From: Capra hircus
Taxonomy: Eukaryota; Chordata; Mammalia; Artiodactyla; Bovidae
Direction: 5' to 3'
Length of the DNA stretch: 64,000 nt
Assembly (NCBI RefSeq): GCF_001704415.2
Contig: NC_030821.1
Coordinates: 39,849,210-39,913,209, forward strand
The position numbers and the translations under genes are program-made. Below, one piece after another: positions 23,311 through 36,100 of the stretch; positions within the stretch are counted from its first letter, which is position 1, and each line of letters opens with the position of its first letter. A model generated the notes under the pieces. The model saw nothing but the letters and a program-made list of their open reading frames with translations, was not told the origin of the DNA and searched no databases.

Positions 23311-23879
23311 TGTCTTCCCTATTCTTTAAAACCAGAATATTTTTTTCTCAACTATGTAAGTCTTTAAGCTAGAACTTCATTTCATTATTTTCATATGAAC
23401 AATTTGAAAGAGTAGTTTTTCACTAACTTAAATTCACCACTATTCTGTAGCCCTTTATCTATAAGCAGTTAACTTCACCCTAGCCTTTCTTCTGAAATTG
23501 ATTTCTCCTCAATGATTAGCAAGGATTACAAAATCCAGTGGATTTTTCTCAGAAATGATTGTCTGCAACTTTGATTATTTTTTTGATACCTCTTTCTTCT
23601 TGAAAGTGTTCCTCCAGTTCTGTGACACTGTAATATCCAAATTTATTTTCTGTCCTAATCATTTTTGGCCCATTTCTCTGGCCTATCTTTGGACTCCCTC
23701 AATATAAGCATTCTCCAGAAAGTTTTGTCCCCAAGTCGTTCCTCCCTCCCCCTTCAGTAATTTCATTCCATACAGTTTTTGAAATGCTTCTTATGACTTG
23801 CTGCCAGTACATGAAGGCAAGAATATAGAGTATATTAGATAAGGCCTGGAAATAAAGAAGCAGTGTTTTTGTTATTTAA
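23311..23879. other. Intergenic, nothing recognised
   Basis: Pyrimidine-rich unique-looking sequence. No gene or named repeat. Confidence 0.4.
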
Positions 23880-24400
23880 AAATCATTTGATTGTATACAT
23901 AGACAATCCAAACTAATAGAGACAATTAAACTAAGAGAGTACAGCAATATTGCTGGACCCAAAATCAATATGCAAGACTCAGTAGGGTTTTATACACCTC
24001 CAGAAAAGTTAAAAATATAAAAAGCACAATAATAATGAAACCATATATCACAATAACAACAGAAGAATATAATATTCACCAGGACATCTAACAAATGTGT
24101 AAAAGATCTTTAAAGATTTTTTTAATAAAACAGAATAAATGTAGACATATATTAGTAAATGAGAACTGTATTACCAATATGTGGCAATTTCTCCAAAATT
24201 ATTTTCTAAGAAATTTAATTTAAATCAAAATTCAGAATGGTTCATTACAGAACTTAAGCTAATTCTAAAATCACATGAAACTATTACAGGTGAAAACAGA
24301 CAAGGCGATTTGGAAAAAAATGAAGAATGAAAGAATATTTGCCTTAGAATTATTTGCAGTAATTTAAAGAGAACGATATTGTTACAGGAATAGATAAGCT
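23880..24400 (+). mobile_element. Old L1M ORF2 fragment, plus strand
   Basis: Text such as 'gattgtatacatagacaatcc', 'aatattgctggacccaaaa' and 'acaggtgaaaacagacaagg' follows the order of old mammalian L1 ORF2 downstream of the RT active site. It is heavily degraded, without an open frame. Confidence 0.55.
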
Positions 24401-26218
24401 CACTAACAGGAGGAAGCAGAGAGTGGTGAAGCAGATGCCTAAATATATGGAAGCTTGGCAAGTGGTAGTTACATATTTTATTGGGATAATTAACTGTCTA
24501 TATTTAAAAATATAGCTATCCTGTTCATATATAAATATAAACAGATTGAACTTGTAAATGTTTATTTCTTAGAGTGAAAAAATATCTGATAGAAATGTGA
24601 TAAAATGTTAATAAATTTTTTAACCCAAGTAGTCGATACGTATCTATTATATGCTATCTGTAAGTGTGTGTTTTTCTTCAATATGTGTATTCACTGAAGG
24701 AGTTTAAGGAATAACATAGTGAATGATAAATGTGACTTTAAAGGATTTTTTGACAGCTGTTGGAGGATGGATTATGTAAAAGGAAGACTAAGTTGAGAAG
24801 CTAATTAGAGTAATAATTGCAATAGCTTTGGTGCAAAAAAAAAAAAAAAGCCCAGTGAGATCTTGAAGTTGAAACCATGGTAATAGGTAAGAGAAGTATT
24901 TGGGGACAAATTTAGGAAATAAAATGACAGCTTTTCAAATGCAGGGTATGAGGTGGAGTTTGTATAATGAGATGGTTAAGAGAGAGGGCAGGCTTAAATA
25001 TCACCCCTAAATTTCTGGATTTGCTAACCAAATGGAATTTTTGTGCCAATAATCATAAAAGAGAATATAGAAGGAGGGAGATGTCAGTAAGTTGTGAAGT
25101 TTCGGGAGGACTCACAATGAGTTTTGCATAGGATACAGTGAGTTAATGTACCAGTAAGGCATTGTTTTAGATTATTTTGAAGCACTATTTTCTAACCCGT
25201 TCACATGGATCAAACAAACAGCTTCATTAATTCCCGGCCTGTTCGAGGATAGGGTGGACAAAGAAATAAATACAAGGAAATAGACATACCAACTGCCTGT
25301 TATGTCTCTAATCTCCTAGGCATTGTCTCAAGATAATATATTTACACTCCACACTTCTCTTTGGCATTAATACTAGATTTGAGAAACCAACAGGCCTTAA
25401 GTTAACAGTGTTGCTTTCCTTAAGGAAAGCAAGCAAACCTTGCTAGAATAAAGTTCCATATTTCTTCTTTTGTCTGAATGATTATGAAATCTGCTTAATC
25501 AGCCCATACCTACCTTATCAGTGCCTGAATTATTTACCAGAATATTATTAATTATAAGTATATTAGCATTTATGAAAATCTTTTTGGCATATGTGAAAAG
25601 GAGATCAGGTGTCAGTCTACGCATAGAGAATTTTCTGAAGTCAAAATAGGGAAAAGAAAATTGAAAGCCATATAAAAGATGTTTTGATTTATAACATACT
25701 ACTCTGTCAGAATATGTGGATTGTGTACTGATTCACAAGTCTTATCCACAAAGAAAGCAATTAAATATTTAATTTAGTTGAATTGTATCCCATAAGCAAG
25801 GCAAAGAAATTGCGCTGAGAAATACTTTCACTTATCAGAGTAGGTCCTAGAAAAAAAAATGAAAAATACACCCATACTTCTGTGTTGATGTATGTAGAAG
25901 TAAAAGAAGTCAACATTTGAAAGTGCTACAGAAAGCAACAGCGTTCTCAGGGAAGAACTACATTTCAGTTAATGTCATCAGATGAAGGAAGCATTCATGG
26001 AAAGAGTTAAGGACATTAGTTTTGCTGGAAACTGATTTCCAGGTAGCATTGTACAAGGACTCCAGACAACATATATTTTACATACATACTTAAGGAGCCT
26101 TTCTTTTAAATAATTTGGGAATTGAAGCCCAAGGAATGAGAACTGACCTGGGAGTCCCAAGAGTCTTATGGAGACAGACAAGAACAAAAATAAAGGGCTA
26201 CAGTCCGGTGCAGTGAAT
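24401..26218. other. Intergenic, no gene recognised
   Basis: A 16-base A run lies at about 24,836-24,850. The stretch 24,740-25,150 has a G/A-rich character that could be a very old repeat, but I could not name it. The remainder is A/T-rich and unique-looking. Confidence 0.35.
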
Positions 26219-26246
26219 CGGGTGGGGTTGGGGGTGGGGGTGGGGA
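26219..26246 (+). repeat. G-rich tract, G-quadruplex-capable
   Basis: Four G runs (GGGG, GGGGG, GGGGG, GGGG) separated by one or two T residues. This fits the standard G3+N1-7 quadruplex pattern. Confidence 0.85.
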
Positions 26247-26335
26247 TACTCACCACTCGCTTCTAGGATACAAAATGTACAGAAAATGGAGATAGAGTGT
26301 TTCCAAAGATAAACTTTTCCTACTTCACACTTTTA

Positions 26336-26450
26336 CTGGAGGAGGAAATGGCAACTCACTCCAGTAATCTTGCATGAAAAATCTCGTGGACAGAGGAGTC
26401 TGGTGGGCTACAGTCCATGGGATTGCAAAGAGTCAGACACAACTGAGCAA
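26336..26450 (+). mobile_element. Bov-tA 3' half, plus strand
   Basis: Forward 3' part of Bov-tA: 'ggaggaaatggcaactcact', 'gtgggctacagtccatggg', 'gagtcagacacaactgag'. The tRNA-related head is missing. Confidence 0.85.
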
Positions 26451-26493
26451 TTAGGCATAGCATACAGCACAAAGGATCTCATGAGATCAGCAT

Positions 26494-26951
26494 CAGTTCA
26501 GTTCAGTTCATTTCAGTTCAGTCACTCAGTCGTGTCCAACTCTTTGTGACCCCATGAATCGCAGCACACCAGGACTCCTTGTCCATCACCAACTCCCAGA
26601 GTTCACTCAAACTCACGTCCATCAAGTCGGTGATGCCATCCAGCCACCTCATCCTCTGTTGTCCCCTTCTCCTCCTGCCCTCAATCCCTCCCAGGACCAG
26701 AGTCTTTTCCAATGAGTCAACTCTTCGCATGAGGTGGCCAAAGTACTGGAGTTTCAGCTTTAGCATCATTCCTTCCAAAGAAATCCCAGGGCTGATCTCC
26801 TTCAGAATGGACTGGTTGGATCTCCTTGCAGTCCAAGGGACTCTCAAGAGTGTTCTCCAACACCACATTTCAAAAGCATCAATTCTTTGGCGCTCAGCGT
26901 TCTTCATAGTCCAACTCTCACATCCATACATGACCACTGGAAAAACCATAA
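26494..26951 (-). mobile_element. BovB 3' end, minus strand
   Basis: About 458 bases of reverse BovB starting with TTCAG tandem units. Read on the minus strand it retains a 147-codon open stretch of the RT-ORF tail ('YGCESWTMKNAERQRIDAFE', 'LLRVPWTARRSNQSILKEIS'). Its 5' limit is at the 'tatggtttttcc' position of BovB, the same point as the fragments at 15,455 and 40,969. Confidence 0.9.
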
Positions 26952-27884
26952 ATGTTCCCAAATCAGATGAAGGACTGAGGCTGTGAATGTTTCAGAGGAC
27001 GGTGGGGAGGTCTCCCAAGGTCACACACATATATTTCTAAGGGTCCCTTTTGATTTATACTTATCATTCCCCTTGAGTCTGTGAATACAGTTTTTGGGTG
27101 TGCAGTTGAGTGGTCTTACTCCAAATGCAGGGACTCCCTTTGATTTAGAGAAATGCTTGAGTATATAATCTAATATTTCTGTATCATAAATATATATATA
27201 TAATTTCATAATATCACTCACATTAATTGACTGTCTATTGTCTGCTAATACAACCACAATTGTGTTCAACAATTCCGATCTTTGATATATTTTTCTACTT
27301 TTAAAAGTATGCCTCCCTAACTGAAGATTTTTGTTTGACTGTACAGAATTTGTTCTACTTTCCAATTTTAGTTTATGTGCTGCTGAAGCGAGTCCAGTCC
27401 ATTTTCAATTGTATCAGTTACTATTTTTACAGTCTAATAATGAATAATCTGATGTACATGAATTTATCCAAGATTTCTGAGTTGATATAAAGTAAAAGGT
27501 AGCTGAGTTAACTCAGGTAAAATTTATTTCAGATTACAGGGAACCATGTGACACCCAACAATGTGACTGAGAACTAGCAACAGTGGAGATAGAGAGCTAT
27601 TCCAGGAATACAAAATTAAAATTATTCCATTGCCACTGAAAATCATGTTGTTTATCACTGCTCCATACAACTGTCAATGATGAGTGAGTAATAGCATCCT
27701 ACCATTTTTACTCAGGGACCCTTTTTCTAAGCATTTCAACCAAGGAAAGCATTATTTTCATTACCTGTCAAAACAAATAATAGAAAAAGACAACTCTAAG
27801 AACAAAAACAGAATCAAACAGTGGTGTTTTAAATTTCTTTGTCAGTGATAGGCCTAAAACATAGTCAAGAGTCTTGGTTTTGTT
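26952..27884. other. Intergenic, nothing recognised
   Basis: Contains a short AT microsatellite at about 27,190-27,203. No gene or named repeat seen. Confidence 0.4.
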
Positions 27885-27995
27885 CATCTAACTAATATTT
27901 ATTGGGTGCTTATTGTGTACTGCACCCTATGCCAGACTTTGTTAGTGAACAATGAAAGCTCTCTTCCCAGAACTGATAACTTATGAAATTATCAG
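27885..27995 (-). mobile_element. L2 3' end, minus strand
   Basis: 'aatatttattgggtgcttat', 'gtgtactgcaccctatgcc' and 'tagtgaacaatgaaagctct' follow the reverse complement of the mammalian L2 3' end. Confidence 0.5.
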
Positions 27996-28324
27996 CCTGA
28001 AAGTATCTCAAAACTCTCCTGCCACCTTGCCATTTAAGCTGTTTAGCTTATTCAGCCTCCAAGTTTCTGGCCACCTCTGTAGCGAAGTAGTGATTAGTTC
28101 AGATCAGCCCACATGAGGAAGGGACATGAATATTAATAGAGCTTCAATCTGCAATTTTAGAGGGTTGCACATTGGGATTTCTGAGCCTAGGGAATCTATA
28201 CCTGAAAGGAGAAAGCTCAAGGTCAGAGGTACAGCACATTAGGCTAGAAAATCCATCAATAAAAGATGAAGGAACTCTTGTATTTTGGAGGCAATCTAAA
28301 CGCTGCTCAGAAAATCTTCCTCCA
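27996..28324. other. Intergenic, nothing recognised
   Basis: No repeat or gene recognised between two L2-like segments. Confidence 0.35.
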
Positions 28325-28690
28325 GACACTACTCTATTTAAAACACTGTATTGACTTTCTCCTTGCCTTTGGTTTAATTTCAAATTCCTTTATGTAACAT
28401 TAAAGACTCTGCTTATCTCATAGGTAGCCTTGATTTAGTCTCTGAGCCAGTTTTATAGTGTTCACTCTCCCTGAAATATCCTTCCTTGTCTCTTGTACAC
28501 TTGGACAACTTCTCAACTTCAGATCTTAATGGAGTCATTTCCTCTAGAAAACATTTCATGATTATACACACTTTTTCCTGTGTTGCTAAAGAATTTTATA
28601 TACCACCCAGTATTACACGGTAATAATTATCTTCTGATTTGTCAATTATTGGGCGGTCCATATAATTTATTATTCAAACCAGAACACTTC
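28325..28690 (+). mobile_element. L2 fragment, plus strand
   Basis: Reads in L2 order: 'ttgactttctccttgcc', 'tttcaaattcctttatg', 'cctgaaatatccttccttg', 'cagatcttaatggagtcat'. Diverged, with approximate limits. Confidence 0.5.
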
Positions 28691-28803
28691 TGGAATAAAA
28701 AAAGGGATTAAAAAAACTACAATTTTATGTATTTCAAAATTAAGTGTATATTAGTTAACAAATGTATATAAATTATTATATACATATATACACATATATC
28801 TGT

Positions 28804-28941
28804 ATGCTGCTGCTACTACTGCTAAGTCGCGTCAGTCGTGTCCAACTCTGTGCAACACCATGGACTGCAGCCTACCAGGCTCCTCCATCCATGGGATTTT
28901 CCAGGCAAGAATACTGGAGTGGGTTGCCATTGCCTTCTCCA
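28804..28941 (+). mobile_element. Single Bov-A monomer SINE, plus strand
   Basis: One Bov-A unit from 'tgctgctgctactactgc' to 'ccattgccttctcc', flanked on both sides by ATATAC-type repeats that probably include its duplicated target. Confidence 0.88.
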
Positions 28942-28972
28942 ATATATACATATATACATATATATATATTTT
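28942..28972. repeat. (ATATAC/AT)n microsatellite
   Basis: Short alternating AT/AC tract between the Bov-A monomer and the CHR element. Similar sequence lies at 28,775-28,800. Confidence 0.85.
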
Positions 28973-29083
28973 CCAGCCATGCCTCATGTCATGTGAGATC
29001 TTGGTTCCCTGACCAGGGATCAAACACATGCCCTCTACAGTAGAAGCATGGAATCCTAATCATTAGACTTCAGGGATGTCCTC
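28973..29083 (-). mobile_element. CHR-type tRNA-derived SINE, minus strand
   Basis: 'gtgagatcttggttccctg', 'accagggatcaaacacatgc' and 'ggaatcctaatcattagac' are the reverse of the cetartiodactyl CHR SINE with its tRNA-Glu-like head. The B-box-like part (reverse of 'gggatcaaac') is recognisable. It is not a tRNA gene. Confidence 0.8.
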
Positions 29084-29634
29084 TAAAAATATCTTTTAAA
29101 TAAAGCTATCTATTTAAAAAATCAATATATTTGTACTCATTAAAACAAAAAAGTCTTTGTATTAATTATCTGAACATTTAAATATTAAATAGCATAAGCA
29201 GAATGATTCTTCTTGTTATATGTTCATATATTTTAAAAAGCTTCTTAGTTGTATGTATAACACTGTGTGTGCCATATTATTTCACTTATGGAGAATGTAT
29301 TTTTTAAATATTGTTGTGTTGTTTACCTTTTTTTTCCATAAAGTTGCCTGAAATCTTCAAAATTTAAATTCTATGTTAATAACTTTGAAATTGTTGAAAT
29401 CTATAATTGACCTGTCTGTATAAAACCTGGTATTTTTAGTTGAGAAAATCTTCTCTCTACATGTAAAAAAGTACCTGGTTACCTCAGGAAATGCTGCTAA
29501 ATACAGCATATTCTCAAATTAAATGTTTCCTTTGGTATAGAAGTGTGTATATATTTTAGCCCAAATGTTTCTGAAGGCTCTATCTTCTTGTTTCCATTCA
29601 GAGTGCTTTTCTTCAATAGATGTCTTTATTAGAT
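29084..29634. other. Intergenic, nothing recognised
   Basis: A/T-rich unique-looking flank immediately upstream of the full-length L1. No gene or named repeat. Confidence 0.4.
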
Positions 29635-29648
29635 AAAAGTCATCACAG

Positions 29649-32212
29649 GGTGGTCCTAAGATGGCGGAGGAATAGGACGTGAAGACCACTTTCTCCCTCA
29701 CAAATTCCTCAAAAGAACATTTCAACACTGAGCAAACTCCACAAAACAACTTCTGTAGGCTGGCAGAGGACATCAGGCAACCAGAAAAGCAGACCATTGT
29801 CTTCAAAAACAGGTAGGAAAAAATATAAAAGACAAAAAGGGAGACAAAGGAGGTGGGGAGGGAGCTCCGTCCCGGGAAGGGAAGGGAATTTTAAGAAGAG
29901 AGGTTTCCAAACACCAGGAAACACTCTCCCTGCCGAGTCTGTGGCGAGCCTTGGAAACACAGAGGGCAACATAACAGGAAGGGAAAAATAAAGAAATAAT
30001 TAAAACCAAGAGATTACAAGCCCAACAGTAACTCCCCCAGCGGAAAAGCAGCACAGACGCCTGCATCCGCCATTGGGAAGTGGGGGCAGGGCAGGGACGC
30101 GCGGGAGGCGCGGGCTGCAGAGCTTTGTAAGAATCGGGCAGGAACGCCCCACGCGCAACCAGAACGATCTAACTTGGGCTAGCAAACCAGACTGTGGGAT
30201 AGCTACCACGCGAAAAGCTCGAACATGAGACACTGCCAGGACCGAGCACAGAACAAAGGACGGAACGGAAAAAGCCGGCTGCAGACCATCCCCCGCCGGG
30301 GACAGGCAGCCAGAGCCGTAAGGACTGGAAAGGGGCAGTTGCAGACCCAGAGAGACTTTACGTACCTAACTGCAAGCAGGCTTCTTTGCTAAGACTTCTG
30401 GGGGTGCTGGACAGTCACCATCTGCCTCACGGGGGGCGCCAGCGGTCCACCCAGAAAACTGAGCAGCAGAGGCAGAAAAGGCGACAAGTCGCAGCGACCG
30501 CGCTCGCCAAACTCCTGAGCTACTTGGACCCGGGAAGGGCACAAAACGCAGTCCCAGCCGAATCTGTGCCTCTGAGGGCTACCTGAGCGCCAAACCTGAG
30601 TGGCTTAGACCCGGGAAGTGCACGCAGCCTAGGGCCGGCCTCAGACGGTTCCCGGCTGAGCATCGTAGAGCCGGAGCAGTTTGTATGCCGCGAGAAGGGA
30701 CAGATCCAGCAGGGCTGAGACACTGTGTGCACATGACAGCGCTATTTGTTTGCAGCATCCTCCCTCCCCACAGCGCGACTGAACTAGTGAGCCTAAAAAA
30801 CCAGCATAAAGAAGAAGTTAAACAGAGGGAGCCGCCTTGGAAGTGACCCCACACTTCCCACAACATCAGAGAAGGGCCAGATATATTTTTAAAATTTTTT
30901 AAATCATTCCTTTTTTTTTCTTTTTTTTCTGACTTTTTTTTAATAGTTAGGTCTTCTATTTCTCCTCTAATTTTTATTTCTATAACCTATTATTAATATT
31001 CCAAAAGACTTTTTTTTTAAGGCAAACACCATATATAGTCTTTGGGTGGTTATTGGTGTTTGTTTGTTTTTTTTAATAATTCTTGTGGCTTTTTTTTCCT
31101 TTTTTCCTTTTTCCTTCTGCTGCTTTTCTTTAATATTGTATTTTTGAAAATCCAACCTCTTCTCTAGATTTTTAATCTTTGCTCTTCAGTTTTTGTTGTC
31201 AATTTTGTACATTTAAAAACCCAAACTTCACTACCCAATTTTACCTGAGAGCGAGATTACAGGCTTGACCACTCTCTCCTCCTTTGGACTCTCCTTTTTC
31301 TCCACCAGGTGGCCTCTGTCTCTTTTCTCCCCCATCTCTTCTCTATCCAACTCTGTGAATCTCTGTGTGTTCCAGACGGTGGAGAGCACCTAAGGAACTG
31401 GTTACTGGCAGGATTTGTCTCTCTCCTTCTCATTCCTCTCTCTTATCCTCCTGGCCACCTCTGTCTACTTCCTCCCTCTACTCTTCCCCATATAACTCTG
31501 TAAATACCTCTGAGCAGTCCAGACTATGGAGCGCACATAAGGAAGTGACTACTGGCTAGCTTGCTCTCTCCTCTTTTGATCTCACTGCATCTCATTCCAG
31601 TCACCTCTAACTACCCCCTCACTCTTCTCTTCTCCTTGTAACTCAGAGAACCTCTCTGGGAGTCCCTCAATGTGGAGAAACTTTTCATCTTTAACCTAGA
31701 TGTTTTATCATCGGTGCTGTATAGATGGAGAAGTCTAGAGGCTACTGTAAAAATAAAACTGAAAACCAGAAGCAGGAGTTTAAGTCCAAAGCCTGAAAAC
31801 ATCAGAGAAATCCTGAATTCAGGGAACATTAAGCAATAGGAACTCATCAAAAGCCTCCATACCTACACTGAAACCAAGCTCCACCCAAGGACCAACAAGT
31901 TCCAGAACAAGACATACCACACAAATTCTCCAGCAACACAGGAACACACTCCTGAGCTTCAATATACAGGCAGCTCAAAGTTACTCCAAAACCTTTGACG
32001 TCTCATAACCCATTACTGATCACTCCACTGCACTCCAGAGAGAAGAAACCCAGCTCCACCCACCAGAACACCAACACAAGCCTCCCTAGGCAGGAAACCT
32101 AGACAAGCCACTGATACAACCCCACCCACAGTGAGGAAGCTCCATAATAAAGAGAACTCCACAAATTACCAGAATATAAAAAGGCCACCCCAAACGCAGC
32201 AATATAATCAAG
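29649..32212 (+). promoter_or_regulatory. L1 5' UTR / internal promoter
   Basis: The element starts 'ggtggtcctaagatggcgg'. An AAGATGGCGG motif at 29,658-29,667 (+10 to +19) matches the YY1-binding core that positions transcription initiation in primate L1, so it probably plays the same role here. A CpG-rich stretch runs from about 30,040 to 30,700. A T-rich stretch at about 30,890-31,150 is followed by pyrimidine-rich text with repeated 'tctctctcct' phrases (31,260-31,640). No upstream exon is evident. Confidence 0.85.
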
Positions 32213-33139
32213 ATGAAGAGACAGAGGAATACTCAGCAGGTAAAGGAACCGGAGGGTTGCCCACCAAACCAAACAAAAGAGGAAGAGGTAGGGAATCTAC
32301 CTGAGAAAGAATTCCAAATATTGATAGTGAAAATGATCCAAAATCTTGAGATCAAAATGGAATCACAGATAAATAGCCTAGAGACAAGGATTGAGAAGAT
32401 GCAAGAAAGGTTTAACAAGGACCTAGAAGAAATAAAAAAGAGTCAATATATAATGAATAACACAATAAATGAGATCAGAAACACTCTGGAAGCAACAAAT
32501 AGCAGAATAACGGAGGCAGAAGATAGGATTAGTGAAATAGAAGATAGAATGGTAGAAATAAATGAATCAAAGAGGAAACAAGAAAAACAAATTAAAAGAA
32601 ATGAGGACAATCTCAGAAACCTCCAGGACGATATGAAACGCTCCAACATTCGAATCATAGGAGTCCCAGAAGAAGAAGACAAAAAGAAAGACGATGAGAA
32701 AATCCTTGAGGAGATAATAGTTGAAAACTTCCCTAAAATGGGGAAGGAAATAATCACCCAAGTCCAAGAAACATGGAGAGTTCCAAACAGGATAAACCCA
32801 AGGCAAAACACCCCAAGACACATATTCATCAAATTAACAAAGATCAAACACAAACAACAAATATTAAAAGCAGCAAGGGAAAAACAACAAATAACACACA
32901 AGGGGATTCCCATAAGGATAACAGCTGATCTTTCAAGAGAAACTCTTCAGGCCAGGAGGGAATGGCAAGACATACTTAAAGTGATGAAAGAAAATAACCT
33001 ACAGCCCAGATTACTGTACCCAGCAAGGATCTCATTCAAATACGAAGGAGAAATCAAAAGCTTTACAGACAAGAAACAGCTGAGAGAATTCAGCACCACC
33101 AAACCAGCTCTCCAACAAATTCTAAAGGATATTCTCTAG
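32213..33139 (+). CDS. L1 ORF1 protein, intact, 308 aa
   Basis: Nucleic-acid chaperone that coats L1 RNA as a trimer in the cytoplasmic ribonucleoprotein particle. The open frame has no internal stop. Residues ~1-35 form a charged N-terminus and ~45-150 a heptad-rich coiled coil ('NSRITEAEDRISEIEDRMVE'). An RRM-like domain follows from ~150 ('NIRIIGVPEEED' to 'RHIFIKLTKIKHKQQILKAA'), then the C-terminal domain ('WQDILKVMKENNLQPRLLYP', 'ISFKYEGEIKSF'). The ATG at 32,213 is chosen because it begins the conserved 'MKRQRNTQQ' start, matched by the reverse-strand L1 near 44,950. Length is near the usual 300-370 aa of mammalian ORF1p. ORF2 begins 49 bases after the stop. Confidence 0.93.
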   Translation: MKRQRNTQQVKEPEGCPPNQTKEEEVGNLPEKEFQILIVKMIQNLEIKMESQINSLETRIEKMQERFNKDLEEIKKSQYIMNNTINEIRNTLEATNSRITEAEDRISEIEDRMVEINESKRKQEKQIKRNEDNLRNLQDDMKRSNIRIIGVPEEEDKKKDDEKILEEIIVENFPKMGKEIITQVQETWRVPNRINPRQNTPRHIFIKLTKIKHKQQILKAAREKQQITHKGIPIRITADLSRETLQARREWQDILKVMKENNLQPRLLYPARISFKYEGEIKSFTDKKQLREFSTTKPALQQILKDIL

Positions 33140-33188
33140 ACAGGAAACAAAAAGGGTGTATAAACCCAAACCCAAAACAATAAAGTAA

Positions 33189-36100
33189 ATGGTAACAGGA
33201 TCATACTTATCAATAATTACCTTAAACGTAAATGGGTTGAATGCCCCAACCAAAAGACAAAGACTGGCCGAATGGATACAAAAACAAGACCCCTGTATAT
33301 GCTGCTTACAAGAGACCTACCTCAAAACAAGGGACACATACAGACTGAAAGTGAAGGGCTGGAAAAAGATATACCATGCAAATAGAGACCAAAAGAAAGC
33401 AGGAGTGGCAATACTCATTTCCGATAAAATAGACTTTGAAACAAAGGTTGTGAAAAGAGACAAAGAAGGCCACTACATAATGATCAAAGAATCAATCCAA
33501 GAAGAAGATATAACAATTATAAATATATATATGCACCTAATATAGGAGCACCGCAATATGTAAGACAAATGCTAACAAGTATGAAAGGGGAAATCAACAA
33601 TAACACAATAATAGTGGGAGACTTTAATACCCCACTCACACCTATGGACAGATCAACTAAACAGAAAATCAACAAAGAAACGCAAACTTTAAATGATACA
33701 TTAGACCAGTTAGACCTAATTGATATCTATAGGACATTTCACCCCAAAACAATGAATTTCACCTTTTTCTCAAGTGCACATGGAACCTTCTCCAGGATAG
33801 ATCACATCCTGGGCCATAAAGCTAGTCTTGGTAAATTCAAAAAAATCGAAATCATTCCAAGCATCTTTTCCGACCATAATGCATTAAGATTAGATCTCAA
33901 TTACAGGAGAAAAACTATTAAAAATTCCAACATATGGAGGTTGAACAACACACTTCTGAATAACCAACAAATCACAGAAGAAATCAAAAAAGAAATCAAA
34001 ATATGCATAGAAATGAATGAAAATGAAAACACAACAACCCAAAACCTGTGGGACACTATAAAAGCAGTGCTAAGAGGAAAGTTCATAGCAATACAGGCAT
34101 ACCTCAAGAAACAAGAAAAAAGTCAAATAAATAACCGAACTCTACACCTAAAGCAACTAGAAAAGGAAGAATTGGAGAACCCCAGAGCTAGTAGAAGGAA
34201 AGAAATCTTAAAAATTAGGGCAGAAATAAATGCAAAAGAAACAAAAGAGACCATAGCAAAAAACAACAAAGCCTAAAGCTGGTTCTTTGAAAGGATAAAT
34301 AAAATTGACAAACCATTAGCCACACTCATCAAGAAGCAAAGAGAGAAAAATCAAACCAATAAAATTAGAAATGAAAATGGAGAGATCACAACAGACAACA
34401 TAGAAATACAAAGGATCATAAGAGATTACTATCAGCAGTTATATGCCAATAAAATGGACAACGTGGAAGAAATGGACAAATTCCTAGAAAAGTACAATTT
34501 TCCAAAACTGAACCAGGAAGAAATAGAAAATCTTAACAGACCCATCACAAGCACGGAAATTGAAACGGTAATCAGAAATCTTCCAGCAAACAAAAGCCCA
34601 GGTCCAGACGGTTTCAGAGCTGAATTCTACCAAAAATTTAGAGAAGAGCTAACACCTATCCTACTCGAACTCTTCCAGAAAATTGCAGAGGAAGGTAAAC
34701 TTCCAAACTCATTCTATGAGGCCACCATCACCCTAATAACAAAACCTGACAAAGATGGCACAAAAAAAGAAAACTACAGGCCAATATCACTGATGAACAT
34801 AGATGCAAAAATCCTCAACAAAATTCTAGCAATCAGAATCCAACAACACATTAAAAAGATCATACACCTTGACCAAGTGGGCTTTATCCCAGGGATGCAA
34901 GGATTCTTCAATATCCGCAAATCAATCAATGTAATTCACCACATTAACAAATTGAAAAATAAAAACCATATGATTATCTCAATAGATGCAGAGAAGGCCT
35001 TTGACAAAATTCAACATCCATTTATGATAAAAACTCTCCAGAAAGCAGGAATAGAAGGAACATACCTCAACATAATAAAAGCTATATATGACAAACCCAC
35101 AGCAAACATTATCCTCAATGGTGAAAAATTGAAAGCATTTCCCCTAAAGTCAGGAACAAGACAAGGGTGCCCACTTTCACTGCTACTATTCAACATAGTT
35201 TTGGAAGTTTTGGCCACAGCAATCAGAGCAGAAAAAGAAATAAAAGGAATCCAAATTGGAAAAGAAGAAGTCAAACTCTCACTGTTTGCAGATGACATGA
35301 TCCTCTACATAGAAAACCCTAAAGACTCCACCAGAAAATTACTAGAGCTAATCAATGAATATAGTAAAATTGCGGGATATAAAATCAACACACAGAAATC
35401 CCTTGCATTCCTATACACTAATAATGAGAAAGTAGAAAAAGAAATTAAGGAAACAATTCCATTCACCATTGCAACGAAAAGAATAAAATACTTAGGAATA
35501 TATCTACCTAAAGAAACTAAAGACCTATACATAGAAAACTATAAAACACTGGTGAATGAAATCAAAGAGGACACTAATAGATGGAGAAATATACCATGTT
35601 CATGGATCGGAAGAATCAATATAGTGAAAATGAGTATACTACCCAAAGCAATTTACAAATTCAACGCAATCCCTATTAAGCTACCAGCCATATTTTTCAC
35701 AGAACTAGAACAAATAATTTCAAGATTTATATGGAAATACAAAAAACCTCGAATAGCCAAAGCAATCCTGAGAAAGAAGAATGGAACTGGAGGAATCAAC
35801 CTGCCTGACTTCAGGCTCTACTACAAAGCCACAGTCATCAAGACAGTATGGTACTGGCACAAAGACAGACATATAGATCAATGGAACAAAATAGAAAGCC
35901 CAGAGATAAATCCACATACATATGGACACCTTATCTTTGACAAAGGAGGCAAGAATATACAGTGGATTAAAGACAATCTCTTTAACAAGTGGTGCTGGGA
36001 AAACTGGTCAACCACTTGTAAAATATTGAAACTAGATCACTTTCTAACACCATTCACAAAAATAAACTCAAAATGGATTAAAGATCTAAATGTAAGACCA

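Noticed and set aside
29709..30233. Antisense frames in the L1 5' UTR resembling primate ORF0
   Set aside because: ORF0 is described from primate L1. These frames show no shared sequence, and I see no conservation evidence.
32443..32913. 156-codon antisense frame opposite L1 ORF1
   Set aside because: A shadow of the A-rich ORF1 coding strand. It is hydrophobic because complementary A-rich codons give Phe/Leu/Ser, with no independent support.
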